The position numbers and the translations under genes were made by a program. This document shows, piece after piece, positions 34,192 to 42,451 of a stretch of 64,000 nt of DNA. Numbering within the stretch: position 1 is the first letter of the stretch; each line of letters opens with the position of its first letter. The DNA is taken from positions 248,001 to 312,000 of the forward strand of contig JAVKCG010000053.1 of assembly GCA_040222875.1 (NCBI GenBank), in the 5' to 3' direction. This DNA is from JAJCYL01 sp040222875. Lineage in GTDB: Bacteria > Bacteroidota > Bacteroidia > Cytophagales > Cyclobacteriaceae. A model generated the notes under the pieces. That model saw nothing but the letters and a program-made list of their open reading frames with translations, did no database searches and was not told where the DNA came from.

Positions 34192-35478
34192 TTATAGAGT
34201 TTTGAGACTCTCCTCATTTGCTGTCAAAATCACATCTACCAAATCTTCACTGATTTGAGTAGAGATGAACAAAGCTTCAAATTGACTTGGAGCTAAGTAT
34301 ACTCCCCGCTCAAGCATGGCGTTGAAGTATCTACCGAACTTCGCCGTATCGCAGGTTTTGGCGGTTTCAAAATCAATAACATTTTGATTAGTAAAAAACA
34401 AGCTGTACATAGAACCGACTTGATTAATGGTATAATTCAGTCCAAGTTTGTCAAGGCTTGACTTAATGCCATTACAGATAGCTTTTGTAGTCCTTTCAAG
34501 TTGAGTATAGATTTCGGGAATTGATTTTAGCTGCTTCAACATTGCTAACCCAGCAGCCATAGCAATAGGATTTCCCGATAATGTTCCAGCCTGATAAACT
34601 GGGCCTTGAGGTGAAACATAATCCATGATGTCCGTTTTGCCGCCGTAAGCGCCAACTGGCATGCCTCCTCCGATGATCTTGCCCATTGTTGTTAGATCGG
34701 GTGTCACACCAAATCTTTCTTGTGCTCCTCCCGGTGCTAACCTAAATCCTGTCATCACTTCGTCGAAGATCAGGATGATCTTATGCTTATCACAAATCGA
34801 CCGGAGGCCTTCCAAAAAGCCATCGGCTGGTAAAACTGTTCCCATATTGCCAACTACAGGTTCCAAAATGATGGCAGCTATTTCATCAGGATTACTATCT
34901 ACCAGTTTTTGAACGGCATTCAAATTGTTAAAAGGTGCTAACAATGTATCCCTGGCTGTTCCCTTAGTCACGCCTGGGCTATCAGGCTCACCGAGGGTCA
35001 TTAATCCTGAACCGGCTGCGATTAGAAATGAATCCCCATGGCCGTGGTAGCAGCCTTCAAACTTGATGAACTTATCCCGACCTGTATAACCTCTTGCCAC
35101 CCTAATAGCCGACATAGTGGCCTCTGTTCCAGAATTGACCATTCGTACTTTCTCAACTGATGGCACCATCTCAACTATCAATTCAGCAATCTCAACTTCC
35201 GTGGAACATGGAGCACCATATGATAAAGAATTGGATACAGCCTCCTTGACAGCCTCCTCAATCTGCTCATTCGCATGACCTAAAATCATCGGTCCCCAGC
35301 TACCGATCAGGTCGATGAATTTGTTACCGTCTTCATCAAACATGTAAGCTCCTTTGGCAGATTTGATAAAAAGTGGGTCCCCACCAACGGATTTAAACGC
35401 CCTTGCCGGGGAGTTGACCCCTCCGGGAATAAATTGATTTGCTTTGGTGAAAAGTGAGCGGCTGTTATGTTTGATCAT
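34192..35478 (-). CDS. hemL: Glutamate-1-semialdehyde 2,1-aminomutase
   Basis: This PLP enzyme makes 5-aminolevulinate from glutamate-1-semialdehyde in the C5 heme pathway. Family motifs include FIPGGVNSPARAFKSVGG, GSWGPMILGH, MVNSGTEATMSAIRVARG, the PLP-site aspartate in IFDEVMTGFR, and the PLP lysine in TTMGKIIGGGMPVGAYGG. I place the start at ATG 35478 (MIKHNSRSLF), giving 428 aa, the usual length; a TTG at 35505 would overlap the likely -7 element TAAACTTG (35503-35510). No other heme gene is adjacent. Confidence 0.96.
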   Translation of the reverse strand: MIKHNSRSLFTKANQFIPGGVNSPARAFKSVGGDPLFIKSAKGAYMFDEDGNKFIDLIGSWGPMILGHANEQIEEAVKEAVSNSLSYGAPCSTEVEIAELIVEMVPSVEKVRMVNSGTEATMSAIRVARGYTGRDKFIKFEGCYHGHGDSFLIAAGSGLMTLGEPDSPGVTKGTARDTLLAPFNNLNAVQKLVDSNPDEIAAIILEPVVGNMGTVLPADGFLEGLRSICDKHKIILIFDEVMTGFRLAPGGAQERFGVTPDLTTMGKIIGGGMPVGAYGGKTDIMDYVSPQGPVYQAGTLSGNPIAMAAGLAMLKQLKSIPEIYTQLERTTKAICNGIKSSLDKLGLNYTINQVGSMYSLFFTNQNVIDFETAKTCDTAKFGRYFNAMLERGVYLAPSQFEALFISTQISEDLVDVILTANEESLKTL

Positions 35479-35581
35479 TGAATGAAGATTATTATTTGGT
35501 GACAAGTTTAATATTAATGGCTTGCATTATGTCATTCACCAACTATGGGATTGTGAATTTTAATTTTTAAGAATTAAAGTT

Positions 35582-35729
35582 ACCCACCCCTAACCCCTCC
35601 AAGGAGGGGAATACTGCGATTCGATTTAAAAACCATTTCCGTTAAAGAACTGTAACTGCTGAAAGAAGTAGAAAAATTTATAATTTATGTAGCCACTGAT
35701 TCCCCTCCTCGGAGGGGTTAGGGGTGGGT
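35582..35729. repeat. MITE-like inverted repeat, 31-bp arms
   Basis: The arms 35582-35612 and 35699-35729 are reverse complements with one mismatch. Each arm contains its own small palindrome (CCCCTCC and GGAGGGG around 2 nt). The core between the arms is 86 nt and A/T-rich. No coding sequence is present. The element lies between the LpoA-like gene and hemL, both on the minus strand. It could be a mobile miniature element or a REP-type repeat, and its transcript would form a long hairpin. Confidence 0.75.
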
Positions 35730-35740
35730 TTTAATCCGAA

Positions 35741-37546
35741 TTAGTTTTCTGACTGTAGCTCCTCATCAACCCTCACCAATTCCGACTCTCGAAACTTAAT
35801 AATTGGCACTATCTGGTTATCGTTGTTGTTTCCGTACATCAATCCTTCCATCAATCTCCCAGTGATTATTTGCCCATCCCTGACACCAACCTGGAAATAC
35901 TTACCATTTTCATGGAGCAGCTTTCCAATTGATAGCATCAGTTCGTAACCTATTACATGATATTGATTAGGCGACTGTTTGTAAGTTTTAAGAATCCGCT
36001 GTGCTAGCTGGCCATATTCCTGGCTGCTTTCATTGTAGAATGATGGAGCAATCAGGAATGTTCCAAGCTGTTCTAACTGATCAAAATTTGTTGAAGAATA
36101 GCTAAGCCATTCCTCCTTGCCGATAAGAGGGATGCGGTCACCTCTGATAGTGATGGCACTAATGGCATTTGCGGTATAAAGTACCTTATTCGAAACGGTA
36201 ATTACATGGCCAATACTGTCAGGTGCTATCACCAAAAGTTCCTCGTAGTACTCGTCTGGGTCATTAGGCCTTTCCTTACGCCTCACCTTGAGCGGGTAAC
36301 CGTCAACTTCTTGCAGCGAGTCCAGTTCATCTCCTCCGGGGATATCCCGTTCATATTTTGCTGCCAGTGTATCAATCATCATCCTGGCGTTTGACTCATT
36401 CAATCCCTTAAACCATATAATATTGAAAGAATCCTTTTCTAGCTCTTGTTTATAGATGTGTGCGAAAACAGAATCCCGCTCATTTTGCTCATAAACAATA
36501 ACCGCTGTTTTGTTGGTAAAGTTTGCCCTGGCAAACTGTGCAGCTTTGATGGCCTGGGTTTCAGTGGTTGATTTAAATAAAAATGAATAAGGATTGTTGC
36601 CGATTACTTCTGCATTTGACGACAATGGGTTGACCATATTGATCTGATTGTCAAAGCTGAATTGAGTAACCACCTGACTTGGCCCGGGATATAAAGGGCC
36701 GATGATGAGATCTACAGATTTAAGTTCAGGCATTGCTAAAACCTTATTTGTCTGAGTTTCTGTCCGCTTTGTATCGTAGCTGTTCAAGTTAATTTTGATG
36801 CCTTGCTGTATCAGGTCTTGATTGGCCAAAAGCATGCCTTCATAAAGGGATGTTACAAGGGAGTTCCTTAAAATATTCCTAGTATCGTCAATTCCATTGT
36901 GCATGAAGGGCAACAAAACAGCTACTTCATATAACTCTTTTTTGGTGTTTGATGAATAGTCAGCGACTTTGTACTTGTTTTTGTCAAGGTCAAATTCATT
37001 CACCAGTTTTTCCATAAGACCGAGTTCTTTTTCTGCCAGTGACTGCGCAGCAATTTTCATTACTATAGCTTCAGCGATTTCCGCATCGCGGGGGAAACGC
37101 TCATGTAGTGTTTTTAGGGTATCAAGACCTGTGACTTCGGCGAGTTCATTTAACTTCATTTGTTGGCCCACCTCAAAAATATCCTCCGATCTAATTCTAC
37201 CGATGTACTCGATCGCCTTGCCATAATCCTTTAGATCGAAATGAATTTGGGCTTGCCACAGATAAAGCTCTGCTGTTTTTCGCCAAGTGGAATTCCTGCT
37301 TTCTATTTGTGAGAGCATGTCTTTGGCAATGTATTTTTGATCAGAGTGGTAGGCGGCCAGTGCATAATAAAAAGAAGCGTACTCCTCAAATTGATTACCC
37401 TGCTCAGTAAGTGGGGCAAAGGTTTCCATAGCCAGGTTGTAGCTGCCAGACCTGAAAAGCTCTTTACCATTTAAATAACGCTGCTGGTGATCCTGAGACT
37501 GAACCGAAAACGACAGAACAACTAAAGCGGGGATGAGATACTTCAA
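35741..37546 (-). CDS. TPR plus type 1 periplasmic-binding-fold protein (LpoA-like architecture)
   Basis: A signal peptide (MKYLIPALVVLSFSVQSQ) is followed by TPR-like helical repeats (about 20-200, e.g. GKELFRSGSYNLAMETFAPL and YGKAIEYIGRI). The rest is a LivJ/LivK-type binding fold, starting at YEVAVLLPFM, with LIIGPLYPGPSQVV and KTAVIVYEQ. No ABC permease or ATPase genes are nearby, so solute transport is doubtful. The same domain order occurs in LpoA, the outer-membrane activator of PBP1A, but there is no lipobox cysteine here, so that role is only a hypothesis. The start is TTG at 37546. A 7-of-8 promoter match (AACCTTTG) ends 4 nt before it. Confidence 0.75.
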   Translation of the reverse strand: MKYLIPALVVLSFSVQSQDHQQRYLNGKELFRSGSYNLAMETFAPLTEQGNQFEEYASFYYALAAYHSDQKYIAKDMLSQIESRNSTWRKTAELYLWQAQIHFDLKDYGKAIEYIGRIRSEDIFEVGQQMKLNELAEVTGLDTLKTLHERFPRDAEIAEAIVMKIAAQSLAEKELGLMEKLVNEFDLDKNKYKVADYSSNTKKELYEVAVLLPFMHNGIDDTRNILRNSLVTSLYEGMLLANQDLIQQGIKINLNSYDTKRTETQTNKVLAMPELKSVDLIIGPLYPGPSQVVTQFSFDNQINMVNPLSSNAEVIGNNPYSFLFKSTTETQAIKAAQFARANFTNKTAVIVYEQNERDSVFAHIYKQELEKDSFNIIWFKGLNESNARMMIDTLAAKYERDIPGGDELDSLQEVDGYPLKVRRKERPNDPDEYYEELLVIAPDSIGHVITVSNKVLYTANAISAITIRGDRIPLIGKEEWLSYSSTNFDQLEQLGTFLIAPSFYNESSQEYGQLAQRILKTYKQSPNQYHVIGYELMLSIGKLLHENGKYFQVGVRDGQIITGRLMEGLMYGNNNDNQIVPIIKFRESELVRVDEELQSEN

Positions 37547-37782
37547 TTCACAAAGGTTTAAGATTCTAAAGTAAGTTGGATAGGGGGAATGGGCAAAGGT
37601 TTAATGGCCGTTCAACCTTTCAAGCAAGCCCCGATTTTACAATTAATTCGCCTCGTAAATCTCACCCTTCCTCAATCCTGTTGGTTTCACACTTTTCATA
37701 TTCCTTGGTAACGCTCAATTGAGTGTGACTTATTTTAAAATATGATTTACGGCTAACAGGGACTACTTTCTTTACTCAGTCT

Positions 37783-37790
37783 TAAATTTG
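37783..37790 (+). promoter_or_regulatory. -7 element of the AraC-type regulator gene
   Basis: TAAATTTG is an exact TAnnTTTG match ending 19 nt before the TTG start at 37810. This would drive the regulator and possibly the three genes after it. Confidence 0.5.
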
Positions 37791-37809
37791 GATTTGCTCA
37801 ACAGAAGAT

Positions 37810-38943
37810 TTGAAATCAATAATACCATTTGAATTTGACCTGTGGTCTTCCTTTTTAGCCTTTGGTGTCTTCCAGGGTCTTTTCATGATCATTATCTTAT
37901 ATAGCTATGGTCGCAGCCTTTCAATTCATTTGCTTGCCAGCTTGCTGGTGATACTTGTAACAGGTCTATTAGATTATTTACTAATCAGTTCAAACCTTTA
38001 TACCCGGCTGCCACATTTGGTGTACATTTCAATACCCCTTTTTTTTCTGGTCGGTCCATGCTACTATGCTTTTGTGGCTACTGTCATAAAGCCATCCTTT
38101 GAATTACGAACAAAGATGTGGTACCACCTGGCCCCTTTGGTAATGGCCGTTTTATTTATGCTCCCATTCTATTTACTCAGTGCCGAGGACAAAACAACTC
38201 AACTCGCGGTACTAAATGAGTCCCAACTGTTACCTCTAACACTTGCCCCCTTCATTTTCTTGGCTTCCCAGATTTTACATTCATTTACATACATCTATTA
38301 CTCGAATACCTTAATCAACCGGAAGATTGCTAGTATTAATAACAGGAAAAGCGTTTCTAATCTCAACTGGCTACAGAGATTCGGCCAAATCTTTATGGCA
38401 TATTGGGCCGTAGATCTGATAGGTTTAACCATTTATGTCACAATAGGAAAGATCAATCAGGAAGTATTTTATGTAACCATTCTATGTAGCGCACTTCTTA
38501 TTAATGTGCTGGTGTTTTTTGCAATTCGGCATAACAGGGAGTTCAGTCAAGGCCTAATCCATAAAGAGAAGTATAAGAATTCGGCACTATCAAAAGCGCT
38601 ATCTCAACAGTATCTTGATAAGATATTAGAAGTAATGGAGATCCAAAAACCATATCTAAATACAGATTTTTCACTTGCAACCTTAGCACAACTTTCGAGG
38701 ATCAATACCTATCAAATCTCGCAGGTGCTTAATCATGAATTAGGTAAAAATTTCTATGAATTCGTAAATGAGTTTCGATATAGAGAGGCCAAACACCGAT
38801 TACAGCAAAAGGAATACAAGCATCTCACCATTTTGGCTATTGCACTTGAATCAGGATTTACCAATAAGAATACTTTCAACAAAGTATTTAAAAAGCACTC
38901 TGGCATTACGCCTTCGGAGTACCAGAAAAAAGGGACTACATAA
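37810..38943 (+). CDS. AraC-family regulator with N-terminal membrane domain
   Basis: The first 240 residues contain about seven hydrophobic segments (e.g. FLAFGVFQGLFMIIILYSYG and LLASLLVILVTGLLDYLLIS). The C-terminal 110 residues are a double helix-turn-helix of AraC type, with LATLAQLSRINTYQISQVLN and the conserved second helix IALESGFTNKNTFNKVFKKH, ending GITPSEYQKK. This membrane-AraC form is common in Bacteroidota. The start is TTG at 37810; no suitable in-frame ATG is seen before the first membrane segment. It likely controls the SRPBCC and hydrolase genes that follow on the same strand; that is inferred from position. Confidence 0.85.
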   Translation: MKSIIPFEFDLWSSFLAFGVFQGLFMIIILYSYGRSLSIHLLASLLVILVTGLLDYLLISSNLYTRLPHLVYISIPLFFLVGPCYYAFVATVIKPSFELRTKMWYHLAPLVMAVLFMLPFYLLSAEDKTTQLAVLNESQLLPLTLAPFIFLASQILHSFTYIYYSNTLINRKIASINNRKSVSNLNWLQRFGQIFMAYWAVDLIGLTIYVTIGKINQEVFYVTILCSALLINVLVFFAIRHNREFSQGLIHKEKYKNSALSKALSQQYLDKILEVMEIQKPYLNTDFSLATLAQLSRINTYQISQVLNHELGKNFYEFVNEFRYREAKHRLQQKEYKHLTILAIALESGFTNKNTFNKVFKKHSGITPSEYQKKGTT

Positions 38944-39008
38944 ATTGGTCATCTTCCGTCGGGGGTGACCATTGGCTCACAAACCGTTCTTTTTTTTATT
39001 CAAAAAAC

Positions 39009-39575
39009 ATGAAACGGTCAAAAGCAAAAGTAGCCCTGGTCAGTTTTTCCGCTGTATCACTCATCATTCTAGCGGTAGCATTCACTTCGCCGGGCTTTGA
39101 AACACACATTAACAGCAGAACCATCAATGCCCCAGAGCATGTAGTATGGGCAGTAATATCTGATGTTGGAAATTACCACCGCTATGCTACCGGTCTCTCG
39201 GGTAGTACCATCATTTCTGGTGAAGGTGAAGGATTGATAAGGTCATGTAGCGATGAAAGTGGATCATGGAAGGAAACCTGCACCTCCTGGAACGAAGGCC
39301 GATCCTATTCATTTGATGTAGACGTAGGTAGCGGCTATCCGTATCCATTTAAGAAATTTGCCGGTACATGGTCACTCTCAAAACTAGACAGCGATGTGAC
39401 TGACTTAACCGAACTGGCTATTGAATTCGAGTATCAATTCCCATACAGATGGATGTCATGGTTCTATTCTGATGCCACTCATCAGTTTATCAACGAAGGC
39501 AATCGTACACTGCTTGATAATTGGGAAAGCGCTATAAATAAAAATCTTGTCGGCTTAGGCACCGGGAGGCCTTAA
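39009..39575 (+). CDS. SRPBCC family (polyketide cyclase/START-like) protein with N-terminal membrane anchor
   Basis: The N-terminus carries one hydrophobic segment (VALVSFSAVSLIILAVAFTS), a signal anchor or uncleaved signal. The remaining 155 residues fit the SRPBCC ligand-binding fold, beginning with the typical INAPEHVVWAVISDVGNYHRY. Later segments such as SWNEGRSYSFDVDV and the C-terminal helix NEGNRTLLDNWESAI also agree. SRPBCC proteins bind hydrophobic ligands; the ligand here is unknown. It is 65 nt after the regulator gene and 20 nt before a PAF-acetylhydrolase-like gene, so it is probably in an operon with the two hydrolases. Confidence 0.8.
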   Translation: MKRSKAKVALVSFSAVSLIILAVAFTSPGFETHINSRTINAPEHVVWAVISDVGNYHRYATGLSGSTIISGEGEGLIRSCSDESGSWKETCTSWNEGRSYSFDVDVGSGYPYPFKKFAGTWSLSKLDSDVTDLTELAIEFEYQFPYRWMSWFYSDATHQFINEGNRTLLDNWESAINKNLVGLGTGRP

Positions 39576-39595
39576 GAGGGTATAAGCTATTTTTA

Positions 39596-40873
39596 ATGAA
39601 ATCCTTTGAGCCCCAAAATAACCTGAGCCGGAAAGTAAGGACAGGAGCAGTATTATTAACAATTGCAATAACAGCGGCGTTGAAATCGCCGCTGTTATCT
39701 CCAGGTTTCGAATTACCAGTTCCTGACGGGCCTTACTCCATAGGAACAATTCATTTACAATTTGCGGATAGCTCTCGAATAGAGCCCTTAATAGAAGACT
39801 CCAGTAGTCACAGGCAGGTATATGCCCAGATATGGTACCCGGCAGAAACCCCGAACGAAAGCCAGACAGTACCCTATTTGAACGATGCAGCCAGTTCAAT
39901 GGGAATCATTACCAGTCTCTTTAAGCTAGAAGAGGGGTTTTTCAGTAGGGTAGAGAGAGTTAGGACCAATGCCTATTTGAATTCACAAGTTTCAAATGCA
40001 AAGACCAACTACCCATTGTTGCTTTTTCAGCATGGCTACTCCTTTTGGGTTTCACAAAATACACCCTTAATGGAGCATTTGGCGAGTAATGGTTACATAG
40101 TGGCAAGCATTGGCCACCCCTATGAAACCTGTTATTCTATTAACGCTGTTGGTGAGCTCACAGCCTACTCATTTAGTACCCCAGGCTTGCAACTTAGGTG
40201 GAAGGAAATCTTAGACGAAAACTTATCAGAAAAATTGAAGAGATTGATTAATTCTCCTTTCTCTAAAACAACTCTAGCTCAGGAAAAAGAACTACTTCAA
40301 TTGCAACCGACTATGACGGAAAGTGTTAAGATTTGGTCTGACGACGCAAGTTTTTTGCTAGACAAATTATTGAAATTGAACAACAACCTACCGCTTTCTG
40401 CCAACCGCATTGATGAGGATAGAATTGGGGCACTTGGTATGTCTTTTGGCGGAGCAGCAACGGCGCAGCTTGTAAATGATGACCGAAGGATAAAGGCCGG
40501 AATAAATTTAGACGGATGGGTATATGGCGACCTCATTGGGCATCCTCTAAATAAACCCTTTATGTTCATAAATAGCGATAACCATCGAAATATGAATGAA
40601 ATTCATTACTGGCAATCGCAAAGCGAAACCTACAAGGTGATTGTGGCCGGAACAAAACACCTTGATTTCTGTGACCTCAAACTTATTGCACCGCAATATT
40701 TTCATTCACGCGGGTATATGGGCACCATTGATAAATCCCAAATAATCGAGGTGATGAACAGACTGAGCCTGTCATTTTTTGAGGCATATCTCAACGATGA
40801 CATTGAAAAACTAACAGAAACACTTTCTGCGCTGCCAGAAATAACGACAGCAACCCGAAATGTTAAACCTTAA
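39596..40873 (+). CDS. PAF-acetylhydrolase-like alpha/beta hydrolase
   Basis: The sequence resembles the type II platelet-activating-factor acetylhydrolase family. After an N-terminal hydrophobic segment (AVLLTIAITAAL), the core shows YPLLLFQHGYSF (oxyanion region), the nucleophile elbow LGMSFGGA (Ser about 283), INLDGWVYGD, and the catalytic histidine in GTKHLDFCDL (about 355). An esterase or lipase acting on short-acyl or oxidised lipids is the family norm; the actual substrate is unknown. The gap to the next hydrolase gene is 9 nt, so the two are co-transcribed. Confidence 0.82.
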   Translation: MKSFEPQNNLSRKVRTGAVLLTIAITAALKSPLLSPGFELPVPDGPYSIGTIHLQFADSSRIEPLIEDSSSHRQVYAQIWYPAETPNESQTVPYLNDAASSMGIITSLFKLEEGFFSRVERVRTNAYLNSQVSNAKTNYPLLLFQHGYSFWVSQNTPLMEHLASNGYIVASIGHPYETCYSINAVGELTAYSFSTPGLQLRWKEILDENLSEKLKRLINSPFSKTTLAQEKELLQLQPTMTESVKIWSDDASFLLDKLLKLNNNLPLSANRIDEDRIGALGMSFGGAATAQLVNDDRRIKAGINLDGWVYGDLIGHPLNKPFMFINSDNHRNMNEIHYWQSQSETYKVIVAGTKHLDFCDLKLIAPQYFHSRGYMGTIDKSQIIEVMNRLSLSFFEAYLNDDIEKLTETLSALPEITTATRNVKP

Positions 40874-40882
40874 TCTTAAATA

Positions 40883-41815
40883 ATGAAAACAAAGCCCACA
40901 AAAGCACTTATTGTAGTGTTCTTTTTATCATTCAACCTCTATAGCCAGTCACAACCTCCAGGCCAAATGGTGGATATTGGTGGCTATAAATTACATTTCA
41001 ACGTAATGGGAACCAATGGCCCAACGATTATCATTGAACCTGGAGCTGGCTCATGGTCTTTGCAGTGGTTTGATGTGCAACAAAAGCTCTCGGAAAATTT
41101 TCGGGTAATCACTTATGATAGGGCAGGGTACGGATGGAGTGACCCTTCTCCATATTCCCGAACGGCCGACCAGATAGCCAATGAATTGAAAACAGGCCTG
41201 GAAAAGTTATCAGTGAAGGCACCTTATATTTTCCTAGGTCATTCATATGGCGGTCTTTTAGCAAAAGCTTACGCCAATAAATACCCAGATGATGTTTTGG
41301 CCATCATCTTTGCCGAATCAGCTTCGGAATATCAGTTTGAAAAGTTGCCGCCAATTGTAACCATGATCCTTGAAGGAGGAAAAGAACAGTTTAAACAATC
41401 TGGCATGCTTGCAAGAATGGGCGCTATCACTCCAGACCAAATTTCTATTGACTCAACCTTGCAGCAGCAATATTGGGATGATTATCAAGTGCTCCTTACT
41501 AATGCTCCATTCTATGATGCCGTGTTTAATGAAATGGACCTGCTTAGGCATACTTACAAACAGAGCATGTTTAAAAAACCAATCGATAAACCGATACTGG
41601 TTATTACTGCCGAAAACAGTTTTGCAGCCTTCTCATCTGTACCAAACTTACCACTTGAAGAGTGCAATGCTGTCTGGTTTCACCTTCAGGATGAGATGCT
41701 GTCATGGTCATCTAAAAGCTCCGCTAAAGTAATAGGCTCAGCTACACATGATTTACTCCTAACAGCCCCAATGGAACTCGCTGACCTGGTAATAGAATTT
41801 GTTAAAGGCCTTTGA
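40883..41815 (+). CDS. Exported alpha/beta hydrolase
   Basis: A signal peptide (ALIVVFFLSFNLYSQSQ) precedes a standard alpha/beta hydrolase core: VMGTNGPTIIIEPGAGSWSL (oxyanion region), RVITYDRAGYGWSD, the nucleophile elbow FLGHSYGGLLAK (Ser about 120), and a probable catalytic His in SATHDLLLTAP (about 290). Its closest general type is the epoxide-hydrolase/esterase group; the substrate is unknown. It is probably the third gene of an operon with the SRPBCC and PAF-acetylhydrolase-like genes. Confidence 0.85.
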   Translation: MKTKPTKALIVVFFLSFNLYSQSQPPGQMVDIGGYKLHFNVMGTNGPTIIIEPGAGSWSLQWFDVQQKLSENFRVITYDRAGYGWSDPSPYSRTADQIANELKTGLEKLSVKAPYIFLGHSYGGLLAKAYANKYPDDVLAIIFAESASEYQFEKLPPIVTMILEGGKEQFKQSGMLARMGAITPDQISIDSTLQQQYWDDYQVLLTNAPFYDAVFNEMDLLRHTYKQSMFKKPIDKPILVITAENSFAAFSSVPNLPLEECNAVWFHLQDEMLSWSSKSSAKVIGSATHDLLLTAPMELADLVIEFVKGL

Positions 41816-41883
41816 AGCAACATGCCTTTTGAGGGTTCGCGAAGGCATTAGCCATATTAATCTGAAATGAACTGACTAGACCA

Positions 41884-42057
41884 ATGAACCGCAAAATGAG
41901 GAGTGACTTCTTAGACATGCTACACTCCACGCTTACCATTTTATTGTTGTTTTGGCTGGCTTTGTCATTAAAAGATTTCCAGATAGCCAGGTTAGAAGCA
42001 ATCATTGCCCTGGCTATTTTTTTAACACAAGCTTTTTTAATGATTATAAGAAAGTAA
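41884..42057 (+). CDS. Possible small two-helix membrane protein (57 aa)
   Basis: The open frame starts at ATG 41884 (MNRKMRSDFLDML) and ends at TAA 42055-42057. It contains two hydrophobic stretches, STLTILLLFWLALSL and AIIALAIFLTQAFLMII, separated by the polar KDFQIARLE, and ends in the basic residues RK. This positive-outside/positive-end layout is what a small membrane hairpin looks like. It lies 68 nt after the hydrolase gene on the same strand. No family is recognised, and it may be a chance frame. Confidence 0.45.
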   Translation: MNRKMRSDFLDMLHSTLTILLLFWLALSLKDFQIARLEAIIALAIFLTQAFLMIIRK

Positions 42058-42451
42058 AAAGCTTCTCTGGATAATTGAAATCATTAACATTATTTCTACT
42101 TCCTGGTAGTATAATGAAGACAGAAAACATCGGGAGCAGCCACATTTTCATAGGTCGTTAATTAGCTACCGTCCTATTCGGTTTTTGTGAAGTTTCTTTT
42201 AACCCCGAGGGCTGATACTTACTATGTGACGGTGACTGATGAGAAGAGGGCGGTTTGATAATTATAACCCGTATCTAGAATCATACGATAACTATAACAT
42301 TGCAAATACAAGTGATAATGTGAGGATTACGCTTAGCTATTACATGTCTTTGCTTCAAACATCCGTTAGCCTAAAAGATGATTGTGTCACTTATTGTATT
42401 TATTGACTTACTCAGCGAGATATCGTCTAATATGTGTCAGGTGATATTAAC
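42058..42451. other. Gene-free gap between the hydrolase cassette and guaA
   Basis: No convincing open frame or RNA gene is seen in these 394 nt. A short + strand stretch at about 42208-42258 reads ADTYYVTVTDEKRAV before a stop, which resembles the end of a beta-sandwich repeat of a surface protein. It could be a remnant of a lost gene, but it is too short to be certain. Confidence 0.35.

Noticed and set aside
35582..35729. Reading the 31-bp inverted repeat as a pair of terminators or a CRISPR fragment
   Set aside because: There is no T-tract after either arm on the transcribed strand, and there is only one pair of inverted copies, not a series of direct repeats with spacers.
37602..37709. 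Small + strand open frame of about 35 codons upstream of the AraC-type gene
   Set aside because: There is no hydrophobic, basic or other organised pattern in the product and no promoter at a sensible distance.
38944..39000. Possible terminator after the AraC-type regulator (GTGACC...GGCTCAC followed by a T-run)
   Set aside because: The stem needs a bulge and is short, and the following genes look co-transcribed with the regulator. It may weaken read-through, but I could not support it as a terminator.
42208..42258. Possible surface-protein remnant (ADTYYVTVTDEKRAV)
   Set aside because: The stretch is only about 15 residues before a stop and has no supporting sequence around it, so I do not call a pseudogene.
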